Below are positions 48,101 through 60,100 of a stretch of 64,000 nt of DNA, piece after piece. A model generated the notes under the pieces. The model searched no databases. It worked only from the letters and a program-made list of their open reading frames with translations, and was not told the DNA's origin. The position numbers and the translations under genes were made by a program. Each line of letters starts with the position of its first letter. Position 1 is the stretch's first letter. The DNA comes from Frankineae bacterium MT45 (GTDB taxonomy: Bacteria > Actinomycetota > Actinomycetes > Mycobacteriales > Jatrophihabitantaceae), in assembly GCA_900100325.1 (NCBI GenBank), contig LT629697.1, forward strand, positions 2,043,423 through 2,107,422, in the 5' to 3' direction.

Positions 48101-51100
48101 CCCAGTCCACCTACGGCGCCGACTCAGTGGCCGGTGCCGGTGGCGGGAAAATCTCGGTCGCCGGGTCGCTGGCCCTGAACATCGTCAACCAGACGACAAC
48201 CGCGCTGGTTGCCGGACCGGTCGTGCTCACCGGGGGCGACGCGACGCTCACCGCAGCCAGCAGCGCCAAGTCGAAGACGACCGCTGAGCCGACCGTCGGT
48301 GGTGTTACCGCGACCAGCGTCGGCATCGGCGCGAGTGTCGCCCTCGACCTGATCACCGACGTGACCTCGGCGAGCCTGGCCGACACCATTCCGATCACCG
48401 GCGCCCGCAACATCACCCTCACCGCCTCGGCGACCGACCTCGCGACGACCGAGGCCAAGATGGGCGCGGCCGGCGGGAAGGTCGACATCACCCCGGCCGT
48501 GGCGATCACGCTGTCGAACGTCACGACCTCGGCGACGATCGGGACCGGGGCGCTCCTCACTCTCACCGGTGCGTTCGCGGCGAACGCCAGCCAGACGGCC
48601 GTCGCGCTCACCACCGCGGGGGCGACAGCGACCGGTGCGACGACGGCGGCGATCGGTGTCGGGTTGGCGTTGACGGTCGCGAATCATTCGGTGTCGGCGA
48701 CGACGGCCCGGTCGATCACCTCCGGTGGGAACTTGACACTGAGTGCCTTCGGTTCCTCGGGGAGCAACGCGATCGCCAGCGCCTCGGCGGCCGGTGCGCC
48801 GGAGAACAGCGGCAGCGGTGGTAGTAGCGGTTCGGGTGTCGACAACCAGGTCGCCAGTGAGCGTTCCAACGCCGACAGCACGGCAACAGCGAATGGCGGC
48901 CAGGGGTCCGGTACCACGACCACGCCGAGTGCGTCGACGTCGGGTGGGAAGGTCAGCGTCGCCGCGGCGATCGGGATCAACCTGGCCACCACGTCCTCGC
49001 TGGCCACCCTGATCGGAACCGGACTCACCCTCACCGCCGGCGGGCTGGTCACCTTCGCCAGTTCCGCGAACACCGATGCAGCCGCCGGGGCGGACGGTTC
49101 GGCCACCTCGGGCACCACGGCGACGATCGGGGCCGGGGTCGCGATCAACCTGGCCAACGTGACCAACACCGCGTCCCTCCCGGCCGGCAACACGCTGAAG
49201 GCTCACGACCTGACCATCAGCGCCACCGAAACCAGCGTCACCCTCCCGACCGGCGGCGTCGATGCCCAGTCGACCTACGGCGCCGACGCCGTCGCCGGGG
49301 CTGGCGGGGGCAAGATCTCGGTCGCCGGGGCGCTCGGCCTGAACATCGTCAACCAGACGACGACGGCACTCATCGCCAGCCCAGTGACCCTCACCGGCGG
49401 CGACGCGACCGTCACGGCCGGCAGCAGCGCCACGTCGAAGACCACCGCCGAACCGACGCCGGGTGGAGTCACCGCGACCAACGTCGGCGTCGGTGCCGCC
49501 GTCGCGCTGAACCTCATCACCGACCTCACCACGGCCACTCTCGCCGACGGCATCACCCTCGTCGGCGCCCGGAACGTCACGCTCACCGCGACGGCGACCG
49601 ACCTGGCAACCACCGAGGCCAAGATGGGCGCGGCCGGCGGCAAGGTCGACATCACCCCGGCCGTCGCCATCACGCTCTCCACCGTGACCACGACGACCTC
49701 GATCGGCACCCTCCCGGGCAACGGCACGATCGTCCTCACCGGCGCCTTCGCCGCCAACGCCAGCCAGACCGCCGGCGCCGCCACCACAGCCGGGGCGGTC
49801 GCCACCGGCGGGACGAGCGCCTCGATCGGTGTCGGGCTGGCCCTGAACCTGCTGAAGCACTACGTCACCTCGACGACGGGGCGGAACATCACCGCCGGTG
49901 GCGCGATCGCCTTCTCGGCCTTCGGCTCCTCGGTCGACTCGGCCAACGCGAGTGCCTCGGCCAGCGGCGCTCCCGGCAAGTCCTCCGGCGGTGCACCGTC
50001 GGGTGGCGTCGACGGCCAGGTCGCCACAGAGCGCAGCAACGCGACCAGCACCGACATGGCCAATGGCGGTGGCGGCACCAGCACCAGCGCCACCCCGTCG
50101 GCCTCCACCTCGGACGGCAAGGTGGCGGTCGCGGCCGCGGTCGCCCTGAACATCGCGGACGTCAGCGCCACCGCAACCCTTCCGGCCTCACTGGCCCTCA
50201 TCGCCGGCGGCATCGTGAGCCTGCGTACCTCGGAGAATGTCGACGGCACGGTCAAGTCGGACGGCACCGCGGTGAAGGCCGAGGACGTCGGCGTCGGAGC
50301 CGCCGTCTCCATCAACCTCGTCACCATCACCAACCAGGCCTCGATCGGACGGCTGAGCAGCGTCACCAGCAACGGCTTCGACGCCGAGGCGACGATGACC
50401 AACCTCAACGGCGACACCGTGCACACCTTCGACGTCGAGGCCGACGCCGGCGCCGGGTCGAAGGACGTCGGCGTCGCCGGAGCCGTCTCGCTGAACCTGG
50501 TCACCGACCGGACCGAAGCCTTCGTCACGACCACCGCCAGCGTGAACGCCGGCAGCGGCGACATCTCCCTCATCGCCCAGAACCTGCGCTCGGACAGCTC
50601 GAAGGCCAAGGCAGACGCCAGCATCGGTGGCGGCGGCAAGGTCGGCGTCGGTGCTTCGGTGGCGATCAACGTCCTCACCACCAACATCACGCGGGCCGAG
50701 GTCGAGGACAACGCCAGCCTCACTGGCGGCCGGAACGTCACGCTCATCGCGACCTCGGCCGAGCCGGTCGTCAACCAGGTCACCGCGGGCTCGGCCGGCA
50801 GTTCGGTCGCCGTCAGCCCGGCCGTCGGCATCAACATCACCACCAACGTCACCACCGCCCGGCTGGGCACACCAGGCACCGGATCGCTCGTGGCCACCGG
50901 TGACGTCCAGATCCGCGCCACCCACACCGGATCGAGCACGATCACCGGCGACGCCAAGGCGGCCAGCGACAGCGTCGCGGTCGGCGCGATCATCGCGGTG
51001 AACGTCGTCACCGACACCACGCTGGGCGCCACTGCACGCAACATCACCGGCGCGTCGATCGCCATCACCGCGACGACCCAGGACTCCGGAGCGGCCAACG

Positions 51101-54100
51101 TCACTGCCAGTGCCCAGGGATCGCAGAAGGGCACCGGCAGCAACTCCGACCAGCAGGCCAGCAGCCAGGTCAACAACACCCCGAGCACCAGCGGTCAGAC
51201 CGGAACACTCCCGTCAGCCAGCGACAACGTGGCCAGCGGAAACAGCCAGGCCAGCTCGCAGTCGGGTAACAGCGGCTCGGGGGTCGGCGTCGGCGCCGCG
51301 GTGAGCGTCAACTGGGTCACCGACTCCAACACCGCCTCAGTGGCCGCCGGCCTCGCCATCCTGAGCACGGGCGCAGTCGTCGTCGCCGCCACCAACGAGA
51401 CCGACGCCACCGGAAAGGCAATGGGCATCGCGCTCAAGCTCGGGAGCACGAACATCGGCGCCGCGGTCGGCCTCAACGTCGCCTCAATCACCAACACCGG
51501 TTCGATCGGCGCCGGCGCCACCATCACCGGCTCGAGCCTGGTCGTCAGCGCCGTCACCCCCGCCCAGGCCGAGAACGACTTCATCGTCTGGGGCATCTCG
51601 GCCGCCGGCGGTGACGGGGACGCCAGCGTCGCCGGTTCGGTCGGCGTCCAGGTGATCACCTTCCACAGCACGGCCTCGATCGGCAGCGGCTCGCACGTCA
51701 CCCTCACCGGCGCGCTGACGATGAACTCCACGGCCCCGACCGGTCTGCAGAACATCGCCGCCTCCGGTGCCCTCTCGCTCGGCGGCGACGCGGGGGTCGG
51801 CGCGGCGGTCGCGGTGAACATCATCGACCTCACCACCCTCACCTTCATCGACTCCTCGCCGACATCGGTCACCCGCATCGACGCCGGCGGGGCGATGAGT
51901 CTCAATGCAGCGCAGTCGATCGGGGCGCTGGTGCCAGACATCCCGAAGATCACCACGCCGGCGGTGAGCTCCGTGGCGATCGCCGGTGCGGCCGGAACGA
52001 GCGGGGTGGCGATCGGTGGCTCGGTGATCGTCGACGTCATCAACCTGACCACGCAGGCCTACATCGCGGCCGCGGCGCTGGTGAACCAGGCTGGGCCGGC
52101 CACCCCGGGTCAGTCCCTCTCCCTTACCTCCAGTGACTCGACCACCCTGGTGAACCTGGCCGGCGCCGTCGCTCTCTCCGGTGGCGACGTCGGGGTCGGC
52201 CTCGGCCTGGTCGTCGACGTGATCAACAAGGACACCCGCTCGTACATCGGCCAGGGCGCGCACGTTGTCGTCGGCGGCAACGTGGCTATCGGCGCCACGA
52301 CGAGCGAGGACATCACCGAGATCGCCGTCGACGCCGCGGCCTCCACCGAGGCGGCTGTCACCGGTTCGTTCATCGTGCTGGTGATGAACCAGGGCAGCGG
52401 AGAGGGCAACCAGACACCGGGCACCCGGGCCTACATCGACGGCAGCGGCAACCAGCCGACGGTCGTGCATGCCGGTGGGAACCTGGCCATCGCCGCCGCC
52501 GACAACGCCTCGAACCTCGGCCTCTACGCCGGCAACGTCACCATCGGTGGCAACGCCGGGGTCGGCATCTCCTCCTCGATCCTCATCCGCAGCGGCATCG
52601 TCGACGCCTACATCGGGGCCGGCAGCGACATCGAGGCGAAGGGGACGAGCGGACTCTCCGTCGCCGCCAGCCAGAACGAGGGCATCAAGATCTTCGCCAT
52701 CGGCGGCACGGCCGGCGGCGACGCGGGAGTCGCAGGCTCCGCCACCGTCGACGTCCTCGACGACACGACGCATGCCCACATCGACAGCGGTGTCACCATC
52801 AACGCCAACAACAGCGGAGCCTCCTCGACCAACGGGATCGCCCTGGCCGCCAGCGACACCACGACGATCCTCGGTATCGCCGGTGCATTGGCCGCCGGTG
52901 GATCGGCCGGCATCGGGGCCGGCGTGGACGTCGAGACGCTCAGCAAGGACACCCAGGCCTTCATCGCCACCGGTGTGAACGCCAACGCCAACGGCAACGT
53001 GACGGTCGACTCCACCTCGAGCGAGCAGGTCACCTCGGTGTCGGCCAGCGTCAGCCTCGGCGGTTCGGTGGCGGTCAGCGTCAACGCCGGCGTCTCGGTC
53101 TTCACCATCGTCACCAAGGCCTTCATCGGCGGCCTCTGCGAGGCTGGGACCTCAGCGGCCTGCGGCGGTTTCCGCTCGACGATCAACACACGGGGCAGCG
53201 CTCGGGTCTCGGCCAACGAGCAGCTCACCCTCAACGTGGTGGCCGGCAACCTCTCGGTGTCGGGCTCGGCCGCCGTCGGCGCCGCAGGCGCCGTGCCCAT
53301 CGTCAACAAGACGACCACCGCCTTCATCGGCGACGACTCCACCGTGAACGCGCTGGCCACCAATGACGCGAGCCTCACCGTCGCCACCGGCACCCACAAC
53401 GAGCAGTACACCGACATCCGGTTCACCCCGACCTCGGCTGTGGAGGGCGATCACCGCACCCTCAACCTCGGCTACGTGCATGGGTTCACCGAGGGGCAGC
53501 AGGTCATCTACGACAACGGTGGCGGCCAGAACATCATCGGTCTCATCGGCGGTAACCCGTACTACGTGCACGTCGTCTCCCCGACCGAAGTGCAGCTCTC
53601 GGCCACCTCCGGCGGTCCGGCGATCACCCTCACCGCGCCGGCCCGAGGTGGCGAGTCGCAGCGTCTCGTCGCCACGAACTCCGCGGTCACCCCGCAGAAC
53701 AGCTCGCCCTACTTCACCCCGTCCCTGGACGTCGTGGGCAACTCGATCAATCTGCCCTACGACATGGCGCTCAGCACCGGTGACGCGGTGGTCTACGGCT
53801 CCGGCAGTGAGGCCCCGATCGGCGGTCTCATCGACGGGCACACGTACTACGCGATCGTCACCGGAGCCCACACCATCCAGCTTGCGGCGACCAAGTGCCA
53901 GGCGACCGGTACCTGCAGCGGCATCGCCCAGCAGGCGATCACCCTCAACGCGGCGGCCGCAGGCAGCGGACGTTCGCACAGCATCGTCCCCTCCGGCAGC
54001 ACCCCGTCGGGCAACGCCGCTCAGGTGACGGGCATCCACACCGTCCTCAACGGAACCCAGGGCGGATTCCGCGGGGTCGCGGTCACCGCCAGCAACAGCG

Positions 54101-57100
54101 ACGACGTCTCGGGCGTCGGGATCAGCGGCGCGATTTCGGCCGGGGCCAGCGTGAGCGTCGGCGGCAGCGTCAACGTCGTCACCAGCAACACCGCCGCCTT
54201 TATCGGCAAGTTCGCCACCATCAACTCGCCGAACAGCGGCGCCAGCAGCAGCCAGTCGGTGCTGGTCGCGGCGGGCAACGACTACCACCAGCTGATGGTC
54301 TCCGGGGTGCTGGCCGTTGGCGTCTACGCCGGTGTGGCCCCGAGTGCATCGGTCGGGCTCATCCACCTCAACACCGACGCCTACATCGGCGCGCAGAGCA
54401 CGGTCAACGCCGCGCAGGACGTCGTCGTCAACGCCAACGCCAAGGACAGCATCGTCTCGGTGGCTCTCGCCGGTGGTGGCGGTATCGCCGGCATCGCCGG
54501 CGCCGTCTCGGTGATCTCGCTCAACACGCACACCTACGCCGACACCGGCTTCGGTGACACCATCCTGGCCGGCAACAACCTGCTGGTCGGATCCCGCGAC
54601 GACACCAAGGTGATCATGGTCGCCGGTGGGGTCGCCGGTGGCATCGTCGGTATCGGCGCCGGCGTCGGGGTCACGCTGGCCACCAAGGACACGCAGGCCT
54701 TCATCAGCGCCGGCAGCACAGTCGACGCCCTGGCCACCCAGCCTGGCATCACGCTGGCCGGCATCTACGCGAACAAGCTCAACGGCGACAGCTTCACCAC
54801 GACGTCCTTCAACGGGCTGGCCGTGCAGGCCGGCTCGAGTGAGGACATCTTCGGGCTGACGCTCGGCCTGGCCGGTGGCTTCGTCGGCGTCGCCGGCGGT
54901 ATCGGCATCACGCTGCTGCACGCCACCACGATCGCCTTCATCGACAGCAACCCGCAGGCTCCGACCCTGGTCAACACCAAGGCCGGGGGCGGCGCCGCGC
55001 AGTCGGTGAACGTCGCCGCGGCCGACGCCACCAAGACGCTCACCATCGCCGGTGCACTGGCTGGGGGAGCGGTCGGCATCGCCGGCGGCGTGGACGTCGG
55101 CGTCGTCGACACCACCACCAAGGCCTACCTCGGCATCGGCGCCACGGTCCACGCGAAGAACAACGTCGACGTGTACGCGCTCTCCACCAAGGACATCGCC
55201 AGCTACGCGGTGAGCGTCGGCGGTGGGTTCGTCGGAGCCGCGGGCTCCGTCTCGGTCTGGACGGTCGGCACGCAGCCCAACCCGAACTACAGCAACGGCC
55301 CCGGCCCGTCGACGAATGGCCTCTCCTCCAACGGTGACCCGCAGGGCGAGGCCGACAGCCAGGCCACCGGGTCCGGCGGATTCCAGGGCATCCTCAGCGG
55401 CACGTCCGGCAGCTCGACGAGTCGCAGCAATACCCTGATCAAGAGTCACACCGGTGACGCGACCAGTTCGATCCAGAGCAACTCGCCCACCGCCGGCCAG
55501 GTCAGTGGCGGCGTCACCAACCCCGGCCTCCCCGAGGGCACCGTCGCCGCCATCGGCCAGGGCGTCACGATCGTCGCCGGTGGCAGTGTGGACGTCCAGG
55601 CGGTGGAGAACTTCGGCTTCGCCGGCCTCGCCGGTAGCGCGTCGGGCGGCTTCGTCGGCATCGGCATCTCGCTGGTGATCGCCAACCTCGACAGCCACGC
55701 CGACGCCTCGATCGGTTCGAACGCGACCGTCTCGGCCGGCGGCGACATCGCGGTCGGGGCAACCACCAACGAGAACTCCTCCGCCCTCGCCTTCGGCGGC
55801 CAGGCCGGAGCGGTGGCGGTCGGTGGCCAGATCGCGGTGATCAACGACCTCAGTGACCAGAACGCGCACATCGACGACAACGTCACCATCCCGCAGGCCG
55901 GCGGCGTCATCCGGGTCACCGCCAACGGCAACCGGACGGTCACCCCGAGCGCCATCGGCGGCCAGGTCGGCGCCATCGCGGTCGGCGCGGCGGTGGCCGT
56001 CTCTAGCATCGACGGCGACACGACGGCCACCGTCGGCAACGTCACGATCGGCTCGGCCTCCCCAGTCGGTGGGGTGAGCGTCTCGGCGAATTCGACGATC
56101 AACGCGCCTGCTATTGCCTACTCGATCGGCGTCGGCGCGGTCGGGGTCGGTGCCGGCGTCGCGATAACCACGATCGACGGGACGACGGCCGCATCCTTCG
56201 GCGGGCACGGTCCGGTGGCCGGCGCGGTCTCCGTCACCGCCAGCGGCACCAACACGATCAGCGCCTACGTCCTGAACGTGAAGGCCGGTGGATTCGCCGC
56301 CGGGCTGACGATCGCCACCGCCACCCAGAACCGCACCACCGCGGCCAACTTCACCAGCACCGCGAACATCTCGGCCGGTGGCGCCGTGACGGTCTCGGCG
56401 ACGTCGCAGAACCACGCCACCGCGACGACACCCGGAGGCACCGCCGGCGGCATCACGATCGGTGCCCTGCTGCCGACGGCCACCGTCAACGGCTCGACCA
56501 CGGCCACCGTCGACGGGCAGATCACCGCCTCCAGCGCGATCACCGTCAGCGCGGCCGGCCAGAACCAGGCCGACGCCGAGGCGACCATCATCAGCATCTC
56601 GGTCGGCGGCCTCAGCGGCGTGAACGCGGACGCCGAGGTGACGGCCCAGGCCGCCATCCGGGCCACCGTGAGCAAGTCCAGCACAATCGCCTCGACCGGC
56701 CTGGTGAGCGTCTCCGCCGCCTCCACTCCCGACGGCTCCGGCAACGCCGACTACGCGCGCACCCGCATCTTCTCCGGAGCCGGGGGTGGCATCTCGATCG
56801 GCGTCTTCGTCGCCCAGGCGATCGTCGCGGCGCCGGTCTCCGCCCAGCTCAACGGCACCGTCAGCAACTCGGGCAGCGTGAGCGTCTCGGCCGGCGGCGG
56901 CAACCGGGCCGACGGCCAGACCCTCAGCTTCGCCCTCGGCGCCTTCGGGGTCTCGGTCTCCGGCATCCAGGCCCTCATCGCCACCACCGCGGTGACGGAC
57001 GCCATCGTGCTCGGTGGTTCGGTCACCTCCGCCGGCGCGGTCTCGGTGACGGCTACCTCGCACAACACCGCGACGGCCGACACCGACACGGCCGGCGTCG

Positions 57101-60100
57101 GGATCATCAGTGCTGGCGGCACCATCCCGATCGCCACCATCGCCGGTCGCACCCACGCCGAGTTGGGTGACGTGCTGCAGAGCCAGGGCCTCACCGTGGC
57201 CGCCTCGGCCAGCAACAACGCCACGGCCACCTCGGAGATCATCGAGGTCGGGTTCATCGTCGGTGGGTACGCCGGCTCCGACGCCGAGGTCACCAGCGAC
57301 GCCGCCGTCGACGCCCTGGTCGACGGCAGTGCCAGCACCGTCAACGCCGGTGGTGGGGCCGTCGCGGTCACCGCGACCTCGACCGACCACGCCACCGCCA
57401 CCCCGTCGCAGATCGCGGTCGGCGGGTACAGCCTCTCGGCGCTCACCCCGACGGCGAAGATCGGCGCCCACACCAACGCCGCCTTCAACGGCGGGGGCAC
57501 CACCTCCGGCTCGTTCCTGGTCGGCGCCAACGGGCAGAACGTCGCGATCGCCACGGCCAAGGTCGCCAGCTTCCACCTCGCCGGCGGCTCCGGCGTGATC
57601 GTCGACGCCGAGGTGCTGGCTGGTGCCGATGTGACCGCCTCGGTCGCCAGCAGCGCCACCATCACCGCCTCGGGCGGGGTCACCGTCCAGGCCGTCCTCA
57701 CCGCCGACGGCAGCGGTCACCAGAACTTCGCCTCGGCCAGCGCTGAGAGCGCCAGCGGCGGGCTGATCGACGCCGGGGTCTACGTCGGTACCGCCACCGT
57801 GGCCGGTGCCGTCACCGCCACCCTCAACGGTGCGGTGACCACGTCGGCGGCCATCACCGTGAAGGCCGCCGGCGCCAACGACGCCGAGGCGAGCACCCGG
57901 ACGGTCGGCATCGGACTCTTCACCGTCACCGGAGCCGGTGTGGTCGCCAGCGTCACCTCGGCGGCCGGCGTCACCGCGCAGATCGGGAACCGCACCATCA
58001 GCTCCACCGGCGCGATCCAGGTCCTCGCCAACTCGGGGAACACCGCCAACGCCAGCACCGACGCGGCGAACATCGGCCTCATCTCCGGCAGCGTCAGCAT
58101 CCCGACGGCCACCGTCGCCGCCGCCACGCTGGCGAGCAGCGGCGCCCCGATCAGCAACGCCGGCTCCTTCACGGTCAGCGCCGGTGGGAACAACAGCGCC
58201 TCCGCCACCTCCGGGATCGTCGCCATCGGGCTCATCACCGGCGGCGGCGCCGGGGCTGACGCCGAGGTGCTCGCCTCGGCCGCGGTCACCGCCCAGGTCA
58301 CCTCGTCCGCGAGCAGCGTCCAGGTCAGCGGCGCCATCTCTGTGAGCGCCACCTCGACCGATCACGCGACCGCCACCCCGTCGCAGCTGGCCGCCGGCGC
58401 CATCAACCTGGTCGCGCTGCTGCCGACGGCGAAGGTGGCCGCCCCGACCACGGCCTCCTACGCGGGTGGAACGACCAGCTCGGGCAACTTCACCGTGTCG
58501 GCCAGCGGGCAGAACATCGCCGTCGCCACCGTCGACGTGAAGAACTTCGGCATCGTCGGAATCACCGGCGTCTCGGTGGATGCCGAGGTGCTGGGGTCGG
58601 CCGACGTGAACGCCACCGTCGCCGCCAACACCGCGCTCACCGCGACCGGGGCGGTTCTCGTCTCAGCCACTCTCACCCCGGACGGCTCCGGGCACCAGAA
58701 CTACGCGGCGGCGAAGGTCTCCAGCACCAGCGGCGGCCTCATCACCGGCGGTATCTTCTTCGCCAAGGCGCAGGTCGGTGGCGCGGTCGGGGCGGCGCTC
58801 AACGGCGCCGTGCTGGCCTCCACGCAGGCCACCGTCAAGGCGAGCGGGGCGAACACGGCCGAGGGTACGACGCTCTCGATCGGCATCGGTCTCGGCTCGA
58901 TCAGCGGCTCGGCGGTCGATGCCGAAGTGCTCAACGGCGCCAACGTCTCGGCGGCGACCGGCGGTGGCGCACTCGCCTCCAGCGGCCTGGTCAACGTGCT
59001 GGCGAACGGCACGAACACGGCGACCGCCCTGAGCGACTCGGTGAACGGCGGCTTCATCGCCGGCAGCGCCAACATCCCGATCGGGCGGACGGCCGGGGCC
59101 GTCACCGCCGAATTCGACGGACGGTTGAGCGGTGCCACCGGCCTCATCGTCAAGGCCGTCGGCGCGAGCAGCGCCGCCTCGACCTCGGGAGCGCAGGGCG
59201 GTGGCTTCATCTCCGCCCACGACTCCTCGCCGACCGCGACCGTCGACTCGGCCAGCCTCACCTCGGCCATCATCGGCTCCGGCGCCCTGCTGAACGCACC
59301 CAGCGCCGCCGTGTCGGTGATCGCGAACGCCACCAACAGCGCTACCGCGTCGGGTGGTTCGGTGAACGGTGGGCTGGCCACCGTCGACGTGAGCAACCCG
59401 GTCGCCAACGACTTCGGTGTCACCCAGGCCAAGATGCTCGGCAGTGCCCACGGCGCCAGCAACACCGCCCCCGGCGCCGGCTCCATCTCGGTGCAGGCCT
59501 CCGGCAGTGACGCCAGCACCGCCCTCATCAGCGACACCAGCGTCGCCGGTGTGGGCGTCGGCAGCGCCGGGGCGACGGCCACCACGACCACCACCGTCGA
59601 GGCCGACCTGGCCAGCAGCGGATCGGTGATCACCACCGTCGGCGACATCAGCGTCGGGGCCGCCTCCTCGCCGGTCGCCACGTCGGCCTCGCGCAGTACC
59701 TCGGCCGGCATCCTGCTGAACATCGACGGGAACACCTCGACCATCAACAACACGCCGACGGTCAACGTGAACATCGCGCCGAACGCGCAGATCTACTCCG
59801 GCGGCAGCATCACCGTCACCGCGCAGCAGAACACCACCGCGCCGCCGCCGTCGGGGAACACCGGCTTCTTCGACGGCAGCACCGGGGTGAACACCGGCAC
59901 CAACACCATCACCTTCACCGCCCCGCACGGCCTGCTCACCGGTAACACGGTGACGTACACCAACGGCGGCAACCCGAACGTCGGTGGACTCACCAACAAC
60001 GCGCAGTACAACGTCTTCGTGGTCAGCGCCAACAGCGTGCAGCTGGGGAGCACCTTCGGTGGCGCCAACATCGACCCGACCACCGGCACCATCTCCTTCG

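Larger units (their letters stand above)
34279..50463 (+). repeat. Tandem array of 14 units of about 383 codons in the giant gene
   Basis: Units are phased on the GGGKISVAGSLALNIVNQ motif. Its Lys codon (or equivalent) lies at 34279, 35464, 36619, 37768, 38917, 40081, 41230, 42379, 43543, 44692, 45841, 46990, 48148 and 49312; the next equivalent is at 50464. Unit lengths are 1149 bp in most, 1164 in three (a five-residue insert, TLPTGG-type), and 1185, 1155, 1158 and 1152 in the outer ones. The nine units from 36619 to 46989 are very similar at DNA level; the outer units are more diverged. Each unit holds six beta sub-repeats and a Gly/Ser-rich loop (GGAPENSG, then GVDSQVAAERSNADST). The unit at 37768 has no Cys, Trp or His. 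Confidence 0.93.

Noticed and set aside
36112-49980. Regular 1.15-kb repeats read as CRISPR-like or as modular megasynthase units
   Set aside because: Units are coding, far too long for CRISPR, and contain no adenylation, ketosynthase, acyltransferase or carrier motifs; they are beta-strand repeats.
53152-58365. Minus-strand open frame of 1737 codons (and others of 300-770 codons antisense to the repeats, for example 42342-44645)
   Set aside because: It is the codon shadow of the giant gene: its product is Gly/Arg/Asp/Val-rich low complexity without any domain. Antisense stops are missing because the sense strand rarely uses the codons whose complements are stops.
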